From CAVVAE01 sp963746185 (GTDB taxonomy: Bacteria > Actinomycetota > Actinomycetes > Propionibacteriales > Nocardioidaceae), in contig CAVVAE010000001.1 of NCBI GenBank assembly GCA_963746185.1, forward strand, positions 1 to 64,000: DNA of 64,000 nucleotides. Reading direction: 5' to 3'. A program made the translations under genes and the position numbers. Shown here one piece after another: positions 38,053 through 46,907 of the stretch. A model generated the notes under the pieces. It searched no databases. It had not been told where the DNA came from and saw only the letters and a program-made list of their open reading frames with translations. Every line of letters begins with the position of its first letter. Positions within the stretch are counted from its first letter, which is position 1.

Positions 38053-39357
38053 ATGGCCAAGGTGCGCTACCGCAATCTGTTCTCGCAGCCGGACTTTACG
38101 GCTCTCTTCGTCGCCGACGGGTTCTCGATCACCGGCAGTTATCTCGCCAGGGTCGCCGTGGGCGCTTTGGTGTACCAGCGCACAGGATCGCCTGCACTGA
38201 CAGCCGTCGCTTTCGCGGTCAGCTACGTGCCCTACCTGCTCAGCCCTTGGCTGTCGACATTCGCGGACCTCTTCCCGAGACGCCGGCTGTTGATCATCGG
38301 CGACCTCGCGCGTGCCGCCTGCGTTGGCGGGATCATCATCCCGGGCCAACCCCTGGAACTGATCTTGACGCTGCTGTTCCTCGAGGCCATGTGCCGAGTG
38401 CCCTGGGGCTCAGCCCGGTTGGCTCTGCTCTCTGACATCTTGACCAAAGAGCACTTTCCGGCAGGCAATGCTCTCGTCTCGTCCACCCGGCAAGCACTTC
38501 AGGTGGGCGGCTTCGCGGCGGGCGGCATTGTCGTCGCCAGCATCGGAGCCCGGCCAACCCTGGTGGTCGACGCCGTCACGTTCGTGGTGTCCGCAGCGAT
38601 TATCGGTGTGTACGTCCGGGAGCGGCCAGCACCGTGGATCGGCGACAGTCAGCCCGACGACGTCGTGCCCGAGACCGGCGCTGGCACCTCTCCTGCACCG
38701 CTTGATGCGGAGTCGATGACGCGCCCGACTACGTGGGCGAGCACCAAGGAAGGACTCCGGACGGTTGCCGATACGCCGCGCATGCCGCAGCTCTTCATGT
38801 TGCTCGGACTCGGACCCGCGATCGTCGTCGTCACCGAAGGCCTGGCCGTGCCGTTCGCCGACGAACTCGGTGGCGGCGTCACGTTGGCCGGATTCATCAT
38901 GGCGGCGCCGCCACTGGGTAACGTCATCGGACTCTTCATCTTCGGCCGGCTGCCGTTTGACAAGCAGCAGCGGTGGGTTGCGCCGATGGCGATCTGTGGT
39001 GCTTTGATGATCGCTCTCGTCGGTGTGGCCGCGTTGACGGACGACTCGGCGTACGTGATCGTTGCCCTGCTCGGAGTGGCGGGTGCTTCACTTGCCTATG
39101 TCAGTGCCATTCAGAGCGAGATCAGCGCCGCCGTCGACCCCGCGGTGCGAGGCCGAGTGTTCGGCCTTGGGAACGCCGTGTTGCAGCTGGCGCAAGGTGG
39201 AGCCATCCTGCTCGGCGGAATAGTCGCTTCGTCGACCACTGTCGCGCCTTCGTTGATTGGCATCTCCGTCATCGGAGCGCTTGGACTGCTCGCAGTCACT
39301 TCCGGCTTGCCTGAGCTACAGAGCCGGATTCGCGGCGCTCCGGAGGCGACTCGCTGA
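38053..39357 (+). CDS. MFS transporter, DHA3-like
   Basis: About 434 residues, 12 membrane helices. Conserved elements: FTALFVADGFSITGSYLARV, YVPYLLSPWLSTFADLFPRR (motif A-like) and VRGRVFGLGNAVLQLAQGG in the second half. A hydrophilic loop of about 70 residues separates the halves. Resembles MefA/enterobactin-exporter-type proteins; substrate unknown. ATG at 38053 has GCGAGGA directly upstream; the frame is open much further (ATG at 37936, GTG at 37996), so the start is uncertain. Confidence 0.82.
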   Translation: MAKVRYRNLFSQPDFTALFVADGFSITGSYLARVAVGALVYQRTGSPALTAVAFAVSYVPYLLSPWLSTFADLFPRRRLLIIGDLARAACVGGIIIPGQPLELILTLLFLEAMCRVPWGSARLALLSDILTKEHFPAGNALVSSTRQALQVGGFAAGGIVVASIGARPTLVVDAVTFVVSAAIIGVYVRERPAPWIGDSQPDDVVPETGAGTSPAPLDAESMTRPTTWASTKEGLRTVADTPRMPQLFMLLGLGPAIVVVTEGLAVPFADELGGGVTLAGFIMAAPPLGNVIGLFIFGRLPFDKQQRWVAPMAICGALMIALVGVAALTDDSAYVIVALLGVAGASLAYVSAIQSEISAAVDPAVRGRVFGLGNAVLQLAQGGAILLGGIVASSTTVAPSLIGISVIGALGLLAVTSGLPELQSRIRGAPEATR

Positions 39358-39365
39358 CTTGCGCG

Positions 39366-40778
39366 TCAGAGAGCAGGGAGCTGCTCGAGGGCTTCCGACA
39401 ACGCGGCTTGGGTGTCTGAGTCTTGCCAGTCGTGGTCGACGATCGATCCTGAGAGGTACGCGTCGTACGCCGGCAGATCGAGATGTCCGTGGCCACACAG
39501 CGCTGTCAGGATGACCTTCTCTTCACCAGACTCCTTGCACAGAAGGGCTTCCTCGACCGCAGCCGCGAGGGCGTGAGTCGGTTCCGGAGCCGGCACGATG
39601 CCTTCAGTACGCGCAAAGAGGACGCCTGCGGAGAAGCACTCCGTCTGCGGTTTGGCCACTGCTTGGAGGTGCTTCTCTTCGTAGAGGTGGCTGATGAGCG
39701 GGCTCATGCCGTGATAGCGCAGGCCTCCGGCGTGGATCGGGTCTGGCACGAAGTCATGGCCCAGGGTGTGCATCTTGAGCAACGGCGTCATACCGGCCGT
39801 GTCACCGAAGTCGTAGGCGTAGGTGCCTTGCGTGAGCGAAGGACATGCTGCAGGTTCGACCGCCCGGACTGTGGGGTCCATCCGCCCAGCCCACTTCTCT
39901 CGGAGGAACGGGAACATCAGGCCCCCGAAGTTCGAGCCGCCGCCGGTGCATCCCACTAGCAGGTCAGGGGTCTCGCCGATCTTGGCGAACTGCAGAAGTG
40001 CCTCCTCGCCGATGATGGTCTGGTGGAGCAGCACGTGGTTGAGCACGCTGCCGAGGGCGTAGTTGATCGTCGGGTCCTGCGCTGCCACCTCGACGGCTTC
40101 GCTGATCGCGATACCGAGCGAGCCCGTCGAGTCGGGATGCTTGGCGAGGATTGCGCGCCCGGCCTCGGTGAGGTCGGACGGGCTCGGGTGGACTGTGCCG
40201 CCGAACGTCTCGATCATGATGCGGCGGTAAGGCTTCTGGTCGTACGACGCTCTGACCTGCCAGACTTCGCACTCCAGGTTGTACTGCGCACACGCGAACG
40301 CCAACGCCGTACCCCACTGGCCGGCGCCCGTCTCTGTCGTCAGCTTCCGGATCCCGGCCTTGGCGTTGTAGTAGGCCTGCGGTACGGCCGTGTTGGGCTT
40401 GTGCGACCCGGCGGGTGAGACACCTTCGTACTTGTAGTAGATCCGGGCTGGAGTGCCGAGCGCTTTCTCGAGGCGGTGGGCGCGGTACAACGGACTCGGT
40501 CTCCATAGCCGATAGACGTCCTGCACCTCGGCAGGGATGTCGATGTACTGGTCGGTCGACACCTCTTGCATGATCAGGTCCATCGGGAAGAGCGGAGCCA
40601 GGTCGTCGGGGCCGACGGGCTGTCCCGTGCCGGGATGGAGCACTGGCGGCGGTGGTGTGGGGAGGTCGTGGAGGATGTTGTACCAACGCGTGGGCATCTC
40701 GTCCTCTGTCAGCAAGACCTTGTGCTCGAAAGGCTGCTCGTCGCGGCTCTGCGCGGGCTGTTGGGCAGGAGAGTTCAC
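39366..40778 (-). CDS. trpB2: TrpB2-type tryptophan synthase beta-like PLP enzyme
   Basis: 470 residues, longer than ordinary TrpB (about 400), as expected for the TrpB2 group. The PLP lysine is in EGVSPAGSHKPNTAVPQAYY; the phosphate-binding glycines are in GCTGGGSNFGG. The N-terminal extension LTEDEMPTRWYNILHDLPTP is diagnostic of TrpB2. It makes tryptophan from indole and serine and acts without a tight TrpA partner. No other trp genes are nearby. GTG at 40778 with GGAGG 5 bp upstream. Convergent with the MFS gene (8 bp). Confidence 0.93.
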   Translation of the reverse strand: MNSPAQQPAQSRDEQPFEHKVLLTEDEMPTRWYNILHDLPTPPPPVLHPGTGQPVGPDDLAPLFPMDLIMQEVSTDQYIDIPAEVQDVYRLWRPSPLYRAHRLEKALGTPARIYYKYEGVSPAGSHKPNTAVPQAYYNAKAGIRKLTTETGAGQWGTALAFACAQYNLECEVWQVRASYDQKPYRRIMIETFGGTVHPSPSDLTEAGRAILAKHPDSTGSLGIAISEAVEVAAQDPTINYALGSVLNHVLLHQTIIGEEALLQFAKIGETPDLLVGCTGGGSNFGGLMFPFLREKWAGRMDPTVRAVEPAACPSLTQGTYAYDFGDTAGMTPLLKMHTLGHDFVPDPIHAGGLRYHGMSPLISHLYEEKHLQAVAKPQTECFSAGVLFARTEGIVPAPEPTHALAAAVEEALLCKESGEEKVILTALCGHGHLDLPAYDAYLSGSIVDHDWQDSDTQAALSEALEQLPAL

Positions 40779-40937
40779 GATGTCCTCCAACGATGTCGGT
40801 GATCAGGACGACAGAGTCGCACCAACCGCAGCGCACGTCTAGGTCGGGTCTGTTCAGCGCCGCTTGCGGCAACCGGGCTTGAGCAGATGGCCTAGGGTGG
40901 ATGCGCTGGAGTGGCCGAGCCGAAAGGGGACCACGTC

Positions 40938-42374
40938 GTGCCGCGACGGAGCGTCAATCTGCATGACCAGGACGGGGCCGCGTTCGCCGAAGGCATGGCT
41001 GTGATCGAGGATCGCCAAGCAGTGCCCCAGGACTTTCCGCCAGAGGTGCTGGCGGCGGCCGAGCACGCCGCGGCCAACCCGAAGCTCCCCGATGTCGACC
41101 GCACCGACATCCCGCTGATCACCATCGATCCCGAGGGATCGATGGACCTCGACCAGGCGCTGCACATCGAACGACACGGAGACGGCTACCGCGTCCACTA
41201 CGCGATCGCCGATGTCGCGGCGTTCGTCGACCCAGGTGGACCGATCGACGTCGAAGCGCACAAGCGTGGCCAGACGCTCTATGCACCCGACCACCGCGTC
41301 TCCCTCCACCCGCCCGTGCTTTCAGAAGGTGCGGCGAGCCTGCTGCCCGACCAGCTCCGGCCGGCCCTGCTCTGGACGATCGACCTCGACGACACCGGTG
41401 AAGGGGTGAAAGTCGACGTCGAGCGCGCCAAGGTCAGAAGTCGCGCACGCCTCGACTACGCGGGTGCGCAGGAGCAGATCGACGATGGAACCGCCGATGA
41501 GGTCCTCGTGTTGCTCAAGGAGGTCGGCGTCCTGCGCCTCGCGCGTGAGCAAGAGCGCGGCGGTGTCAGCCTTCCGTTGCCCGAGCAAGAGGTGGTGGTG
41601 GGCGGCGACCGTTGGGAGCTGGCATACCGCAAGCTGCTTCCTATCGAGGAGTGGAACGCACAGATCTCGCTGCTGACAGGGATGGGTGCCGCCGAGATCA
41701 TGTTGTACGGCGAGGTGGGCGTCGTCCGGACCTTGCCGGGCGCGCCAGAGTCGGCCGTGGAGCACCTGCGTCGTACGGCCGCGGCGTTGCACCTCGACTG
41801 GCACCCCGACATCGACTATCCCGACTTCGTCCGGTCGCTCGATCCCAATAGCCCCACCGGCGCCGCGATGCTCAACGCCTGCACGTCCTTGCTGCGTGGC
41901 GCGGGGTACGTCGCGTTCGACGGCGGCGTACCCGAGCACATCGAACATGCAGCGCTGGCGTCGGAGTACGCCCATGTGACGGCTCCGCTACGTCGCCTCG
42001 TCGACCGCTACGCAGGTGAGGTCGCGGTGGCGTTGTGCGCCGACACCGACATCCCCGACTGGGTGCGCGCGCGGTTACGTGACCTGCCCAGAGAGATGGA
42101 GGACTCCGACCGGCGGACGCACCAGTACGAGCGCGCGATCCTCGACATGGTTGAGGCCGGCATCCTCGCCGACCGTGTGGGGGAGACCTTCACCGGCATC
42201 GTCACCGACGTCGACGGGAAAGATCCGCGCAAAGGCTCTGTGATGCTTCAGGACCCGGCAGTCGAAGCATCGACAACCAGCGCCGAGGCCGAGCTTCCGT
42301 TGGGCGAAGAGGTCACGGTCAAGCTCGTCGAGGCCGACCCGATAGCACAGAAAGTGCGGTTCGAGCTGGCCTGA
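40938..42374 (+). CDS. RNB-domain 3'-5' exoribonuclease (RNase II/R-like)
   Basis: 478 residues, an RNB catalytic domain with little else. Magnesium-binding Asp cluster: ITIDPEGSMDLDQALHIE, with YAIADVAAFVDPGGPID. Further matches: SLHPPVLSEGAASLLPDQLRP, EYAHVTAPLRRLVDRY, and a short C-terminal S1-like strand region. The cold-shock domains and full S1 domain of RNase R are missing, which is the normal actinobacterial short form. Degrades single-stranded RNA. GTG at 40938 has AAAGGGGA 7 bp upstream; GTG at 40911 is also possible. Divergent from trpB2. Confidence 0.9.
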   Translation: MPRRSVNLHDQDGAAFAEGMAVIEDRQAVPQDFPPEVLAAAEHAAANPKLPDVDRTDIPLITIDPEGSMDLDQALHIERHGDGYRVHYAIADVAAFVDPGGPIDVEAHKRGQTLYAPDHRVSLHPPVLSEGAASLLPDQLRPALLWTIDLDDTGEGVKVDVERAKVRSRARLDYAGAQEQIDDGTADEVLVLLKEVGVLRLAREQERGGVSLPLPEQEVVVGGDRWELAYRKLLPIEEWNAQISLLTGMGAAEIMLYGEVGVVRTLPGAPESAVEHLRRTAAALHLDWHPDIDYPDFVRSLDPNSPTGAAMLNACTSLLRGAGYVAFDGGVPEHIEHAALASEYAHVTAPLRRLVDRYAGEVAVALCADTDIPDWVRARLRDLPREMEDSDRRTHQYERAILDMVEAGILADRVGETFTGIVTDVDGKDPRKGSVMLQDPAVEASTTSAEAELPLGEEVTVKLVEADPIAQKVRFELA

Positions 42375-42540
42375 TGCACCGGCGTCCTGGCTAGTCACTT
42401 GCTGTACGTACTCGCCGAGGTGGTAGGACCTTGGGGCGCTTGGTCGTAGTACTAAGGACCGATTGAGACCGTGACTTCCTTCTTGCGATAAAGGACATGT
42501 GAGCTGAACGGGCTCGCCTTTATCCAGGAGGACCTGAGAC

Positions 42541-43068
42541 GTGAACACAGCCAAGAAGACACTGACCGCCGTAGCTGCCGTCGCTGTGCTTGGGGGTGCT
42601 GCGCTGGCTGCTCCTCAGCTGGTGTCCGCGGCAAACTCAGCCGGCCCGAGCGCTTCCGACCTGAGCAGTTCCAGCCCTAGTACGTCGAGCCCCCGCACAG
42701 CTAGCCCGAGTACGGCGAGCCCTCGCACGGTTAGCCCGAGCACGGCGAGTCCGAGCACGTCGAGTCCGACTTCGTCCAGTCCCAGTACGTCGAGTCCCAG
42801 TACGTCGAGTCCCAGTACCTCGAGTCCCACCACGTCCGACGCCTTCGACGACCATGGGCGAAACAGCGGTTTCGACTCCGCGCATGATCGTGCCGAGCGT
42901 CGTGGCGGCGACGGCAATCACTTCGAGCCGGGCGATGACCACGGCCATCACTCCGAGCCGGGCGACGACCACGGTGGTGATGACCACGGTGGCGGCGATG
43001 ACAACAGCGGCCACAGTGGTGGCGGTAGCGATGACAACAGCGGTCACGGTGGCGGCGACGACGACTGA
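42541..43068 (+). CDS. Secreted low-complexity protein: SPST repeats then Asp/Gly/His-rich tail
   Basis: 175 residues. A signal peptide (MNTAKKTLTAVAAVAVLGGA, cut near AAPQLVSAA) leads to about 65 residues of 5-residue repeats (SPSTS, SPRTA, SPSTA), then a tail rich in Asp, Gly and His (GDDHGG, DDNSGHSGGG). No known domain. The first part looks like a wall-spanning or O-glycosylated stalk; the second looks suited to divalent metal binding. The DNA repeats have a 15-bp period (AGTACGTCGAGTCCC). GTG at 42541 with AGGAGG 9 bp upstream. Followed by a GATCCGAC hairpin. Confidence 0.8.
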   Translation: MNTAKKTLTAVAAVAVLGGAALAAPQLVSAANSAGPSASDLSSSSPSTSSPRTASPSTASPRTVSPSTASPSTSSPTSSSPSTSSPSTSSPSTSSPTTSDAFDDHGRNSGFDSAHDRAERRGGDGNHFEPGDDHGHHSEPGDDHGGDDHGGGDDNSGHSGGGSDDNSGHGGGDDD

Positions 43069-43084
43069 CCCACCCCTCCGCACC

Positions 43085-43130
43085 AAGATCCGACGCTGGC
43101 GTGGCTATAGCCCCGTGAGCGTCGGATCTT
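43085..43130 (+). terminator. Hairpin of the GATCCGAC family, copy 3
   Basis: AAGATCCGACGCT (43085-43097) pairs with AGCGTCGGATCTT (43118-43130), with inner GGC/GCC around TATA as in copy 1. It lies 17 bp after the low-complexity gene and just before rnpB; probable terminator. Confidence 0.72.
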
Positions 43131-43154
43131 CGCGGTGGCACCGATAGGCTGGTG

Positions 43155-43592
43155 GGTGCGGGCGAGCCGACCGGGCGGCCGCGAGGCGAAAACCTCGAGG
43201 AAGGTCCGGACTCCGCAGGGCAAGGTGGTGGGTAACACCCACCCGAGGTAACTCGCGGGACAGTGCCACAGAGACAGACCGCCAACGGCTCCGGTTCGCC
43301 GGAGTACGGGTAAGGGTGAAACGGTGGTGTAAGAGACCACCAGCGCATCGGGCGACCGGTGCGGCTAGGTAAACCCCACCTGGAGCAAGACCAAGAAGGA
43401 CCACCGGCCATTGGCTGGTGGTTCGCGCAGGTGCAGGGACCGGCAACGGTTCCTACGGGCGGCCCGCCCGAGTCTGCGGGTAGGTTGCACGAGCACGTCG
43501 GCAACGGCGTGCGTAGATGGATGGCTGCTCAGGGTGAGGTCGCAAGGCCTCACCCCCAACAGAATCCGGCCTATGAGTCGGCTCGCCCGCCC
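43155..43592 (+). ncRNA. rnpB: RNase P RNA, bacterial type A
   Basis: Catalytic RNA of RNase P, which trims tRNA 5' ends. The 5' end GCGGGCGAGCCGAC (43158-43171) pairs with GTCGGCTCGCCCGC (43577-43590) to form P1. Conserved blocks: GAGGAAGGTCCGGACTCC, GACAGTGCCACAGAGACAGA, AAGGGTGAAACGGTGGTGTA, AGAGACCACCAGC and ACAGAATCCGGCCTATGAG near the 3' end. The length of about 438 nt is normal for actinobacteria. Ends are estimated from P1. Confidence 0.95.
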
Positions 43593-43608
43593 TTCTCTGG
43601 AGCTATGC

Positions 43609-43866
43609 TCAGCCGAGCTGCTGCATCGTGGCGCCGTCGTTCCGCGCGCCGTCCACGGCGAACGAACGCACCTCTGCGCGCCCGTCAGGTAGAGGTGTGA
43701 GCAAGCCCTTCATCCACTCGGTGTAGGCCTCGAGGCTGTCAACACCTTCCAGGGCGGCGGGCCTGGGCCGAGAAGCGTTGCGCCCGGATGGCAATACTGC
43801 TGACATTCGTCCCATCCCCGACCTGTCTCCCATGAACCGTTCCGCGGTCTCCACGATCGACGCCAT
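43609..43866 (-). pseudogene. Remnant of a SnoaL-like ester cyclase gene
   Basis: Three pieces in different frames recall the SnoaL-like/ester cyclase family: MASIVETAERFM at the start (with AGGAGAGG upstream of the ATG at 43866), then ETGRGWDECQQYCHPGATLL one frame over, then GVDSLEAYTEWMKGLLTPLP and RAEVRSFAVDGARND. The last third of the domain is missing; the frame stops at 43609 beside rnpB. Two frameshifts plus the truncation indicate a decayed gene, although some indels may be sequencing errors. Confidence 0.65.
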
Positions 43867-44038
43867 GGGTACCCTCTCCTTCCGCTGACGCTCGGTAGTG
43901 ACACCCCGCCATGCGACAGTGTTCCCGGCACTATCAACCGTCAAGAACACGGGTTTGGGCACCTGATCGCCGTGAGAGAAAGGCGCTGGTGGGTACTGGC
44001 GTTTGAGTCGAGCCGTCTCGCCACGATCAGGAGCTTGC

Positions 44039-45082
44039 ATGAGGTTGCGCACCGTCTCGCCGAACGAGCGAGGCTGGACTCGGCGCCGCGCAGGAAAAGG
44101 TTTCATCTACCTTGACGCCGACGGCAACCGGCTCGAGTCAGCGGACGTCGAGCGGATCAAAGCGCTGGTCATCCCGCCGGCGTGGCAAGACGTCTGGATC
44201 TGCCCCTACGCGAACGGCCACATCCAGGTGGTCGGGACCGATGACGCTAGCCGTCGCCAGTACCTCTATCACCCGATATGGCGGCAAAAGCGAGACGAAG
44301 CGAAGTTCGACCGCATCCTCGAGATGGCCAAGCAGCTTCCGGCGTCCCGGCTGCGCGTCGCCGCCGACCTCTCCGAGCAGGAGCTGACAAAGCAGCGCGT
44401 GATGGCCGCGACCGTGCGGCTCATCGACGTCGGATACTTTCGGATCGGCAACGACGAGTACACCGATGAACACGGCAGCTACGGGCTGACCACGTTGGAG
44501 AAGAGGCACGTCCGTAAGCAGGGTGAAGGGCTGCTGTTCTCCTTCGTGGGCAAGTCAGGGATCGAGCACGAGATCGTGGTCGACGACACCGACGTGTGCG
44601 AAGTCGTGCAGCGAATGCGCCTGCGCCGCGGTGGAGGCGACCGCCTGCTGGCCTACAAGAACGGCAACAGGTGGCACACCGTCCAGGCAACGGATGTGAA
44701 CGACTACCTCGCCGACATCTTCAAGGCCGAGGTGACCGCCAAGGACTTCCGCACCTGGCACGCCACCGTCATCGCCGCGATCGCCCTCGCCGACACCACC
44801 AGCCCAGGGGAGACCAAGACGGCGCGGCGCAGGGTGATTCGCGAGGCTGTCGCTGAAGTCGCGGATTATCTCGGGAACACGCCAGCCATCGCGCGTGGTT
44901 CGTACGTCGACCCGCGAGTCCTCGACCTCTATGAGGACGGGACGACGATCGCGCACGCCCTCAAACGAGCGCCACGACATCCGCAACGGCGCCAACTCCA
45001 CCTGGAGAAAGCGGTACTCCGCATGCTGTCTCGCGCACCCAACTCTGCCCAGCGGTCAAGCCGTTCCAAGAAGGCCGCCTGA
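44039..45082 (+). CDS. DNA topoisomerase IB
   Basis: 347 residues, the small bacterial (poxvirus-like) type IB enzyme that relaxes supercoils by nicking one strand. Catalytic set: RLIDVGYFRIGNDEY with Arg, the KDFRTWHATV motif with His, and the nucleophilic Tyr in IARGSYVDPRVLDLYEDG. N-terminal DNA-binding part: IPPAWQDVWICPYANGHIQV. ATG at 44039 has AGGAG 7 bp upstream. Its stop overlaps the PIG-L gene start, so it is cotranscribed with it. Confidence 0.94.
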   Translation: MRLRTVSPNERGWTRRRAGKGFIYLDADGNRLESADVERIKALVIPPAWQDVWICPYANGHIQVVGTDDASRRQYLYHPIWRQKRDEAKFDRILEMAKQLPASRLRVAADLSEQELTKQRVMAATVRLIDVGYFRIGNDEYTDEHGSYGLTTLEKRHVRKQGEGLLFSFVGKSGIEHEIVVDDTDVCEVVQRMRLRRGGGDRLLAYKNGNRWHTVQATDVNDYLADIFKAEVTAKDFRTWHATVIAAIALADTTSPGETKTARRRVIREAVAEVADYLGNTPAIARGSYVDPRVLDLYEDGTTIAHALKRAPRHPQRRQLHLEKAVLRMLSRAPNSAQRSSRSKKAA

Positions 45083-45834
45083 TGTCTGCCACGCCCGAAC
45101 GCCGGTTCGCCCTCACACCCCCATCGCCGTACGGCGACAAGTGGCGCGCCCGGCTGAATCGCCTCCCCGAGGAGACGCCAGCGTCGGCGCTCGGCATCGC
45201 TCCGGGAGACTCCGTCGTCGTACTCGGCGCGCATCCCGACGATGAGACGTTCGGACTGGGCGCCACGATCGCCGAGCTCGCGTCACGCGGTGTGGACGTC
45301 CATCTGGTCTCCCTGTCGGCAGCTGGGGCGGCGCTCGACCTGGTCGGAGTGAAGGTGCCCGGTCTCGCCGACCGGAGGCGGACCGAGTTCGTGCGGGCCG
45401 GCGAGGCCCTTGGCGCAGCGAGTGCCAAGGTGCTCGACTTCCCGGGCAGGCGGCTCGCTGAGTTCGAGCACAGCGTCGCCGCCGCTCTGACCATGATTCT
45501 GAGGCGTCGGCGCGCTTGCCACCTGTTGACCGTGTGGTGGCACGACCCTCAGCCAGAGCATCGGGCGGCGGGCAGAGCGGCCCTTCGCGCGGGTGAAATC
45601 ACTGGCTGCCGGGTTTCCGGATATCCGATTTGGGCACAACACTGGTCCGATCCTGAACTCACCCTCACGAGAGCTCAAAACGTGACCATCATGTCGACGA
45701 CACCGCGCAGCCGATCAGCTCGAGACGCCGCGATTGCTTGCTACTCATCCGAGCCCGAGCCGATGACCGGCGACCACGATCTCACCGTGCCAGACGCGCT
45801 GGTCACGTGGTCGCACGAACTGGTCATCCGGTGA
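45082..45834 (+). CDS. PIG-L/LmbE-family deacetylase
   Basis: 250 residues. Zinc-dependent N-acetylglucosamine-type deacetylase; the metal motif is GAHPDDETFGLGA near residue 50 and a second His lies in VWWHDPQPEHRAAG. Family members act on GlcNAc-inositol (mycothiol) or glycolipid and antibiotic precursors. Overlaps topoisomerase IB upstream (TGATG) and the methyltransferase downstream (TGATG). PIG-L plus NodS-like methyltransferase is a recurring pair, often with a glycosyltransferase and acyl-CoA dehydrogenase that are not seen here. Confidence 0.88.
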   Translation: MSATPERRFALTPPSPYGDKWRARLNRLPEETPASALGIAPGDSVVVLGAHPDDETFGLGATIAELASRGVDVHLVSLSAAGAALDLVGVKVPGLADRRRTEFVRAGEALGAASAKVLDFPGRRLAEFEHSVAAALTMILRRRRACHLLTVWWHDPQPEHRAAGRAALRAGEITGCRVSGYPIWAQHWSDPELTLTRAQNVTIMSTTPRSRSARDAAIACYSSEPEPMTGDHDLTVPDALVTWSHELVIR

Positions 45835-46424
45835 TGAGCATCGCTACGGACAGCGCCGCGACCCCGCCGGACTTCGACCGTCTTTACTCGTCCACCACCG
45901 ATCCCTGGGCGGTTGCCGACTCCTGGTACACGCAACGCAAGCTCGCCGTCCTGATGGCGGCGCTGCCGTTTCAGCACTACGGCGCCGCGTGGGAGCCGGG
46001 GTGTGGACCCGGGCTGGTGTCGACCGCGATCGCCCCGCGCGTCGACGAACTGTTGGCGTCAGACAGTTCATCCGTTGCGGTCGAACTGGCGGGAGAGCAC
46101 TGTAGCGGGCTCGACCACGTGACGGTGATCCAGTCGGCATTGCCGGATGTGCCGGTGAACAAGCCGGTAGATCTCATCGTGGCGGCTGAGTTCCTCTACT
46201 ACCTGCCCCACTTGAAGGAGACTCTCGACGCGCTCTGGTCGGCCGCCGCGCCAGGAGCGCATCTCGCGTTCATGCATTGGGCGCACCGTCCCGATGACGC
46301 CTATCGGTCGGGCCCGGACATGCATGCACAGCTTGCGATTGACGCTGTCGAACGCGACGCCATGCGCGTGGTGACACATCAAGACACCGAGTTCATGCTC
46401 GACATCTATCAAGCCCGACCGTGA
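45834..46424 (+). CDS. Class I SAM-dependent methyltransferase, NodS-like
   Basis: 196 residues. N-terminal FDRLYSSTTDPWAVADSWYT and the motif I region WEPGCGPGLVSTAIAPRVDE match the nodulation S (NodS) type of N-methyltransferases; post-motif II reads DLIVAAEFLYYLP. Its likely substrate is an amino sugar freed by the upstream PIG-L deacetylase; this is an inference from overlap of the two genes. Confidence 0.85.
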   Translation: MSIATDSAATPPDFDRLYSSTTDPWAVADSWYTQRKLAVLMAALPFQHYGAAWEPGCGPGLVSTAIAPRVDELLASDSSSVAVELAGEHCSGLDHVTVIQSALPDVPVNKPVDLIVAAEFLYYLPHLKETLDALWSAAAPGAHLAFMHWAHRPDDAYRSGPDMHAQLAIDAVERDAMRVVTHQDTEFMLDIYQARP

Positions 46425-46469
46425 CCGGCACGATCCTCCGTCGGCCTGAAGCCCGTGACTACACGAAGG

Positions 46470-46891
46470 GATGACGCAGATGCCAACCGCAGATCGATCT
46501 GGTGCGCGAGGCAGTCGACACCCTGGCGGAGCGGATGGCGACGATGGGGTTTCACCGGTGGGCACACCGGGCGCACTCGTCAATGATCGGTCGTGGGACG
46601 ACTACGGTTTGGGCCCGCGCCAGTTGCGAGGAGCAACTCGCTGCACTCGACGTGGTGTACGACGGCGTCGTCGCCGACCATCGCGAGACCATCGAGATGG
46701 TGGGGAAGCTCGACCCGATCACCGAGGACATCCTGATCGGCCAGACCGCAGACCTCGAGCAGTTCCAGTGGTTCATCCGTGCACATCTCGAGACCAGCAC
46801 TGGTCGGCTCGACACCCAGCGCGCCAAGACGGAGATGGGCGCTGCGAAGAAGGCTGTAGCGGCCGGCCGTCGTACGAAGAAGAGAAAGTAG
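46470..46891 (+). pseudogene. Degenerate dps-like ferritin gene
   Basis: The C-terminal part is a clean Dps/ferritin-like segment (EEQLAALDVVYDGVVADHRE, then KLDPITEDILIGQTADLEQF, QWFIRAHLE, with a basic tail KKAVAAGRRTKKRK). Ahead of it TPGALVNDRSWDDYGLG is one frame away, and QIDLVREAVDTLAERMATMG another. The whole first helix with the ferroxidase HWH..D..E residues is absent: the sequence jumps from MTQMPTA to the middle of helix B. A deletion of roughly 45-50 codons plus at least two frameshifts makes a working Dps unlikely. ATG at 46470 has GAAGG before it. Confidence 0.65.
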
Positions 46892-46907
46892 GGCGCGGGT
46901 GGAGGCG

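Noticed and set aside
42637..43504. Antisense frames over the Ser/Thr-rich gene and rnpB
   Set aside because: They are repeats read backwards and frames through a structural RNA.
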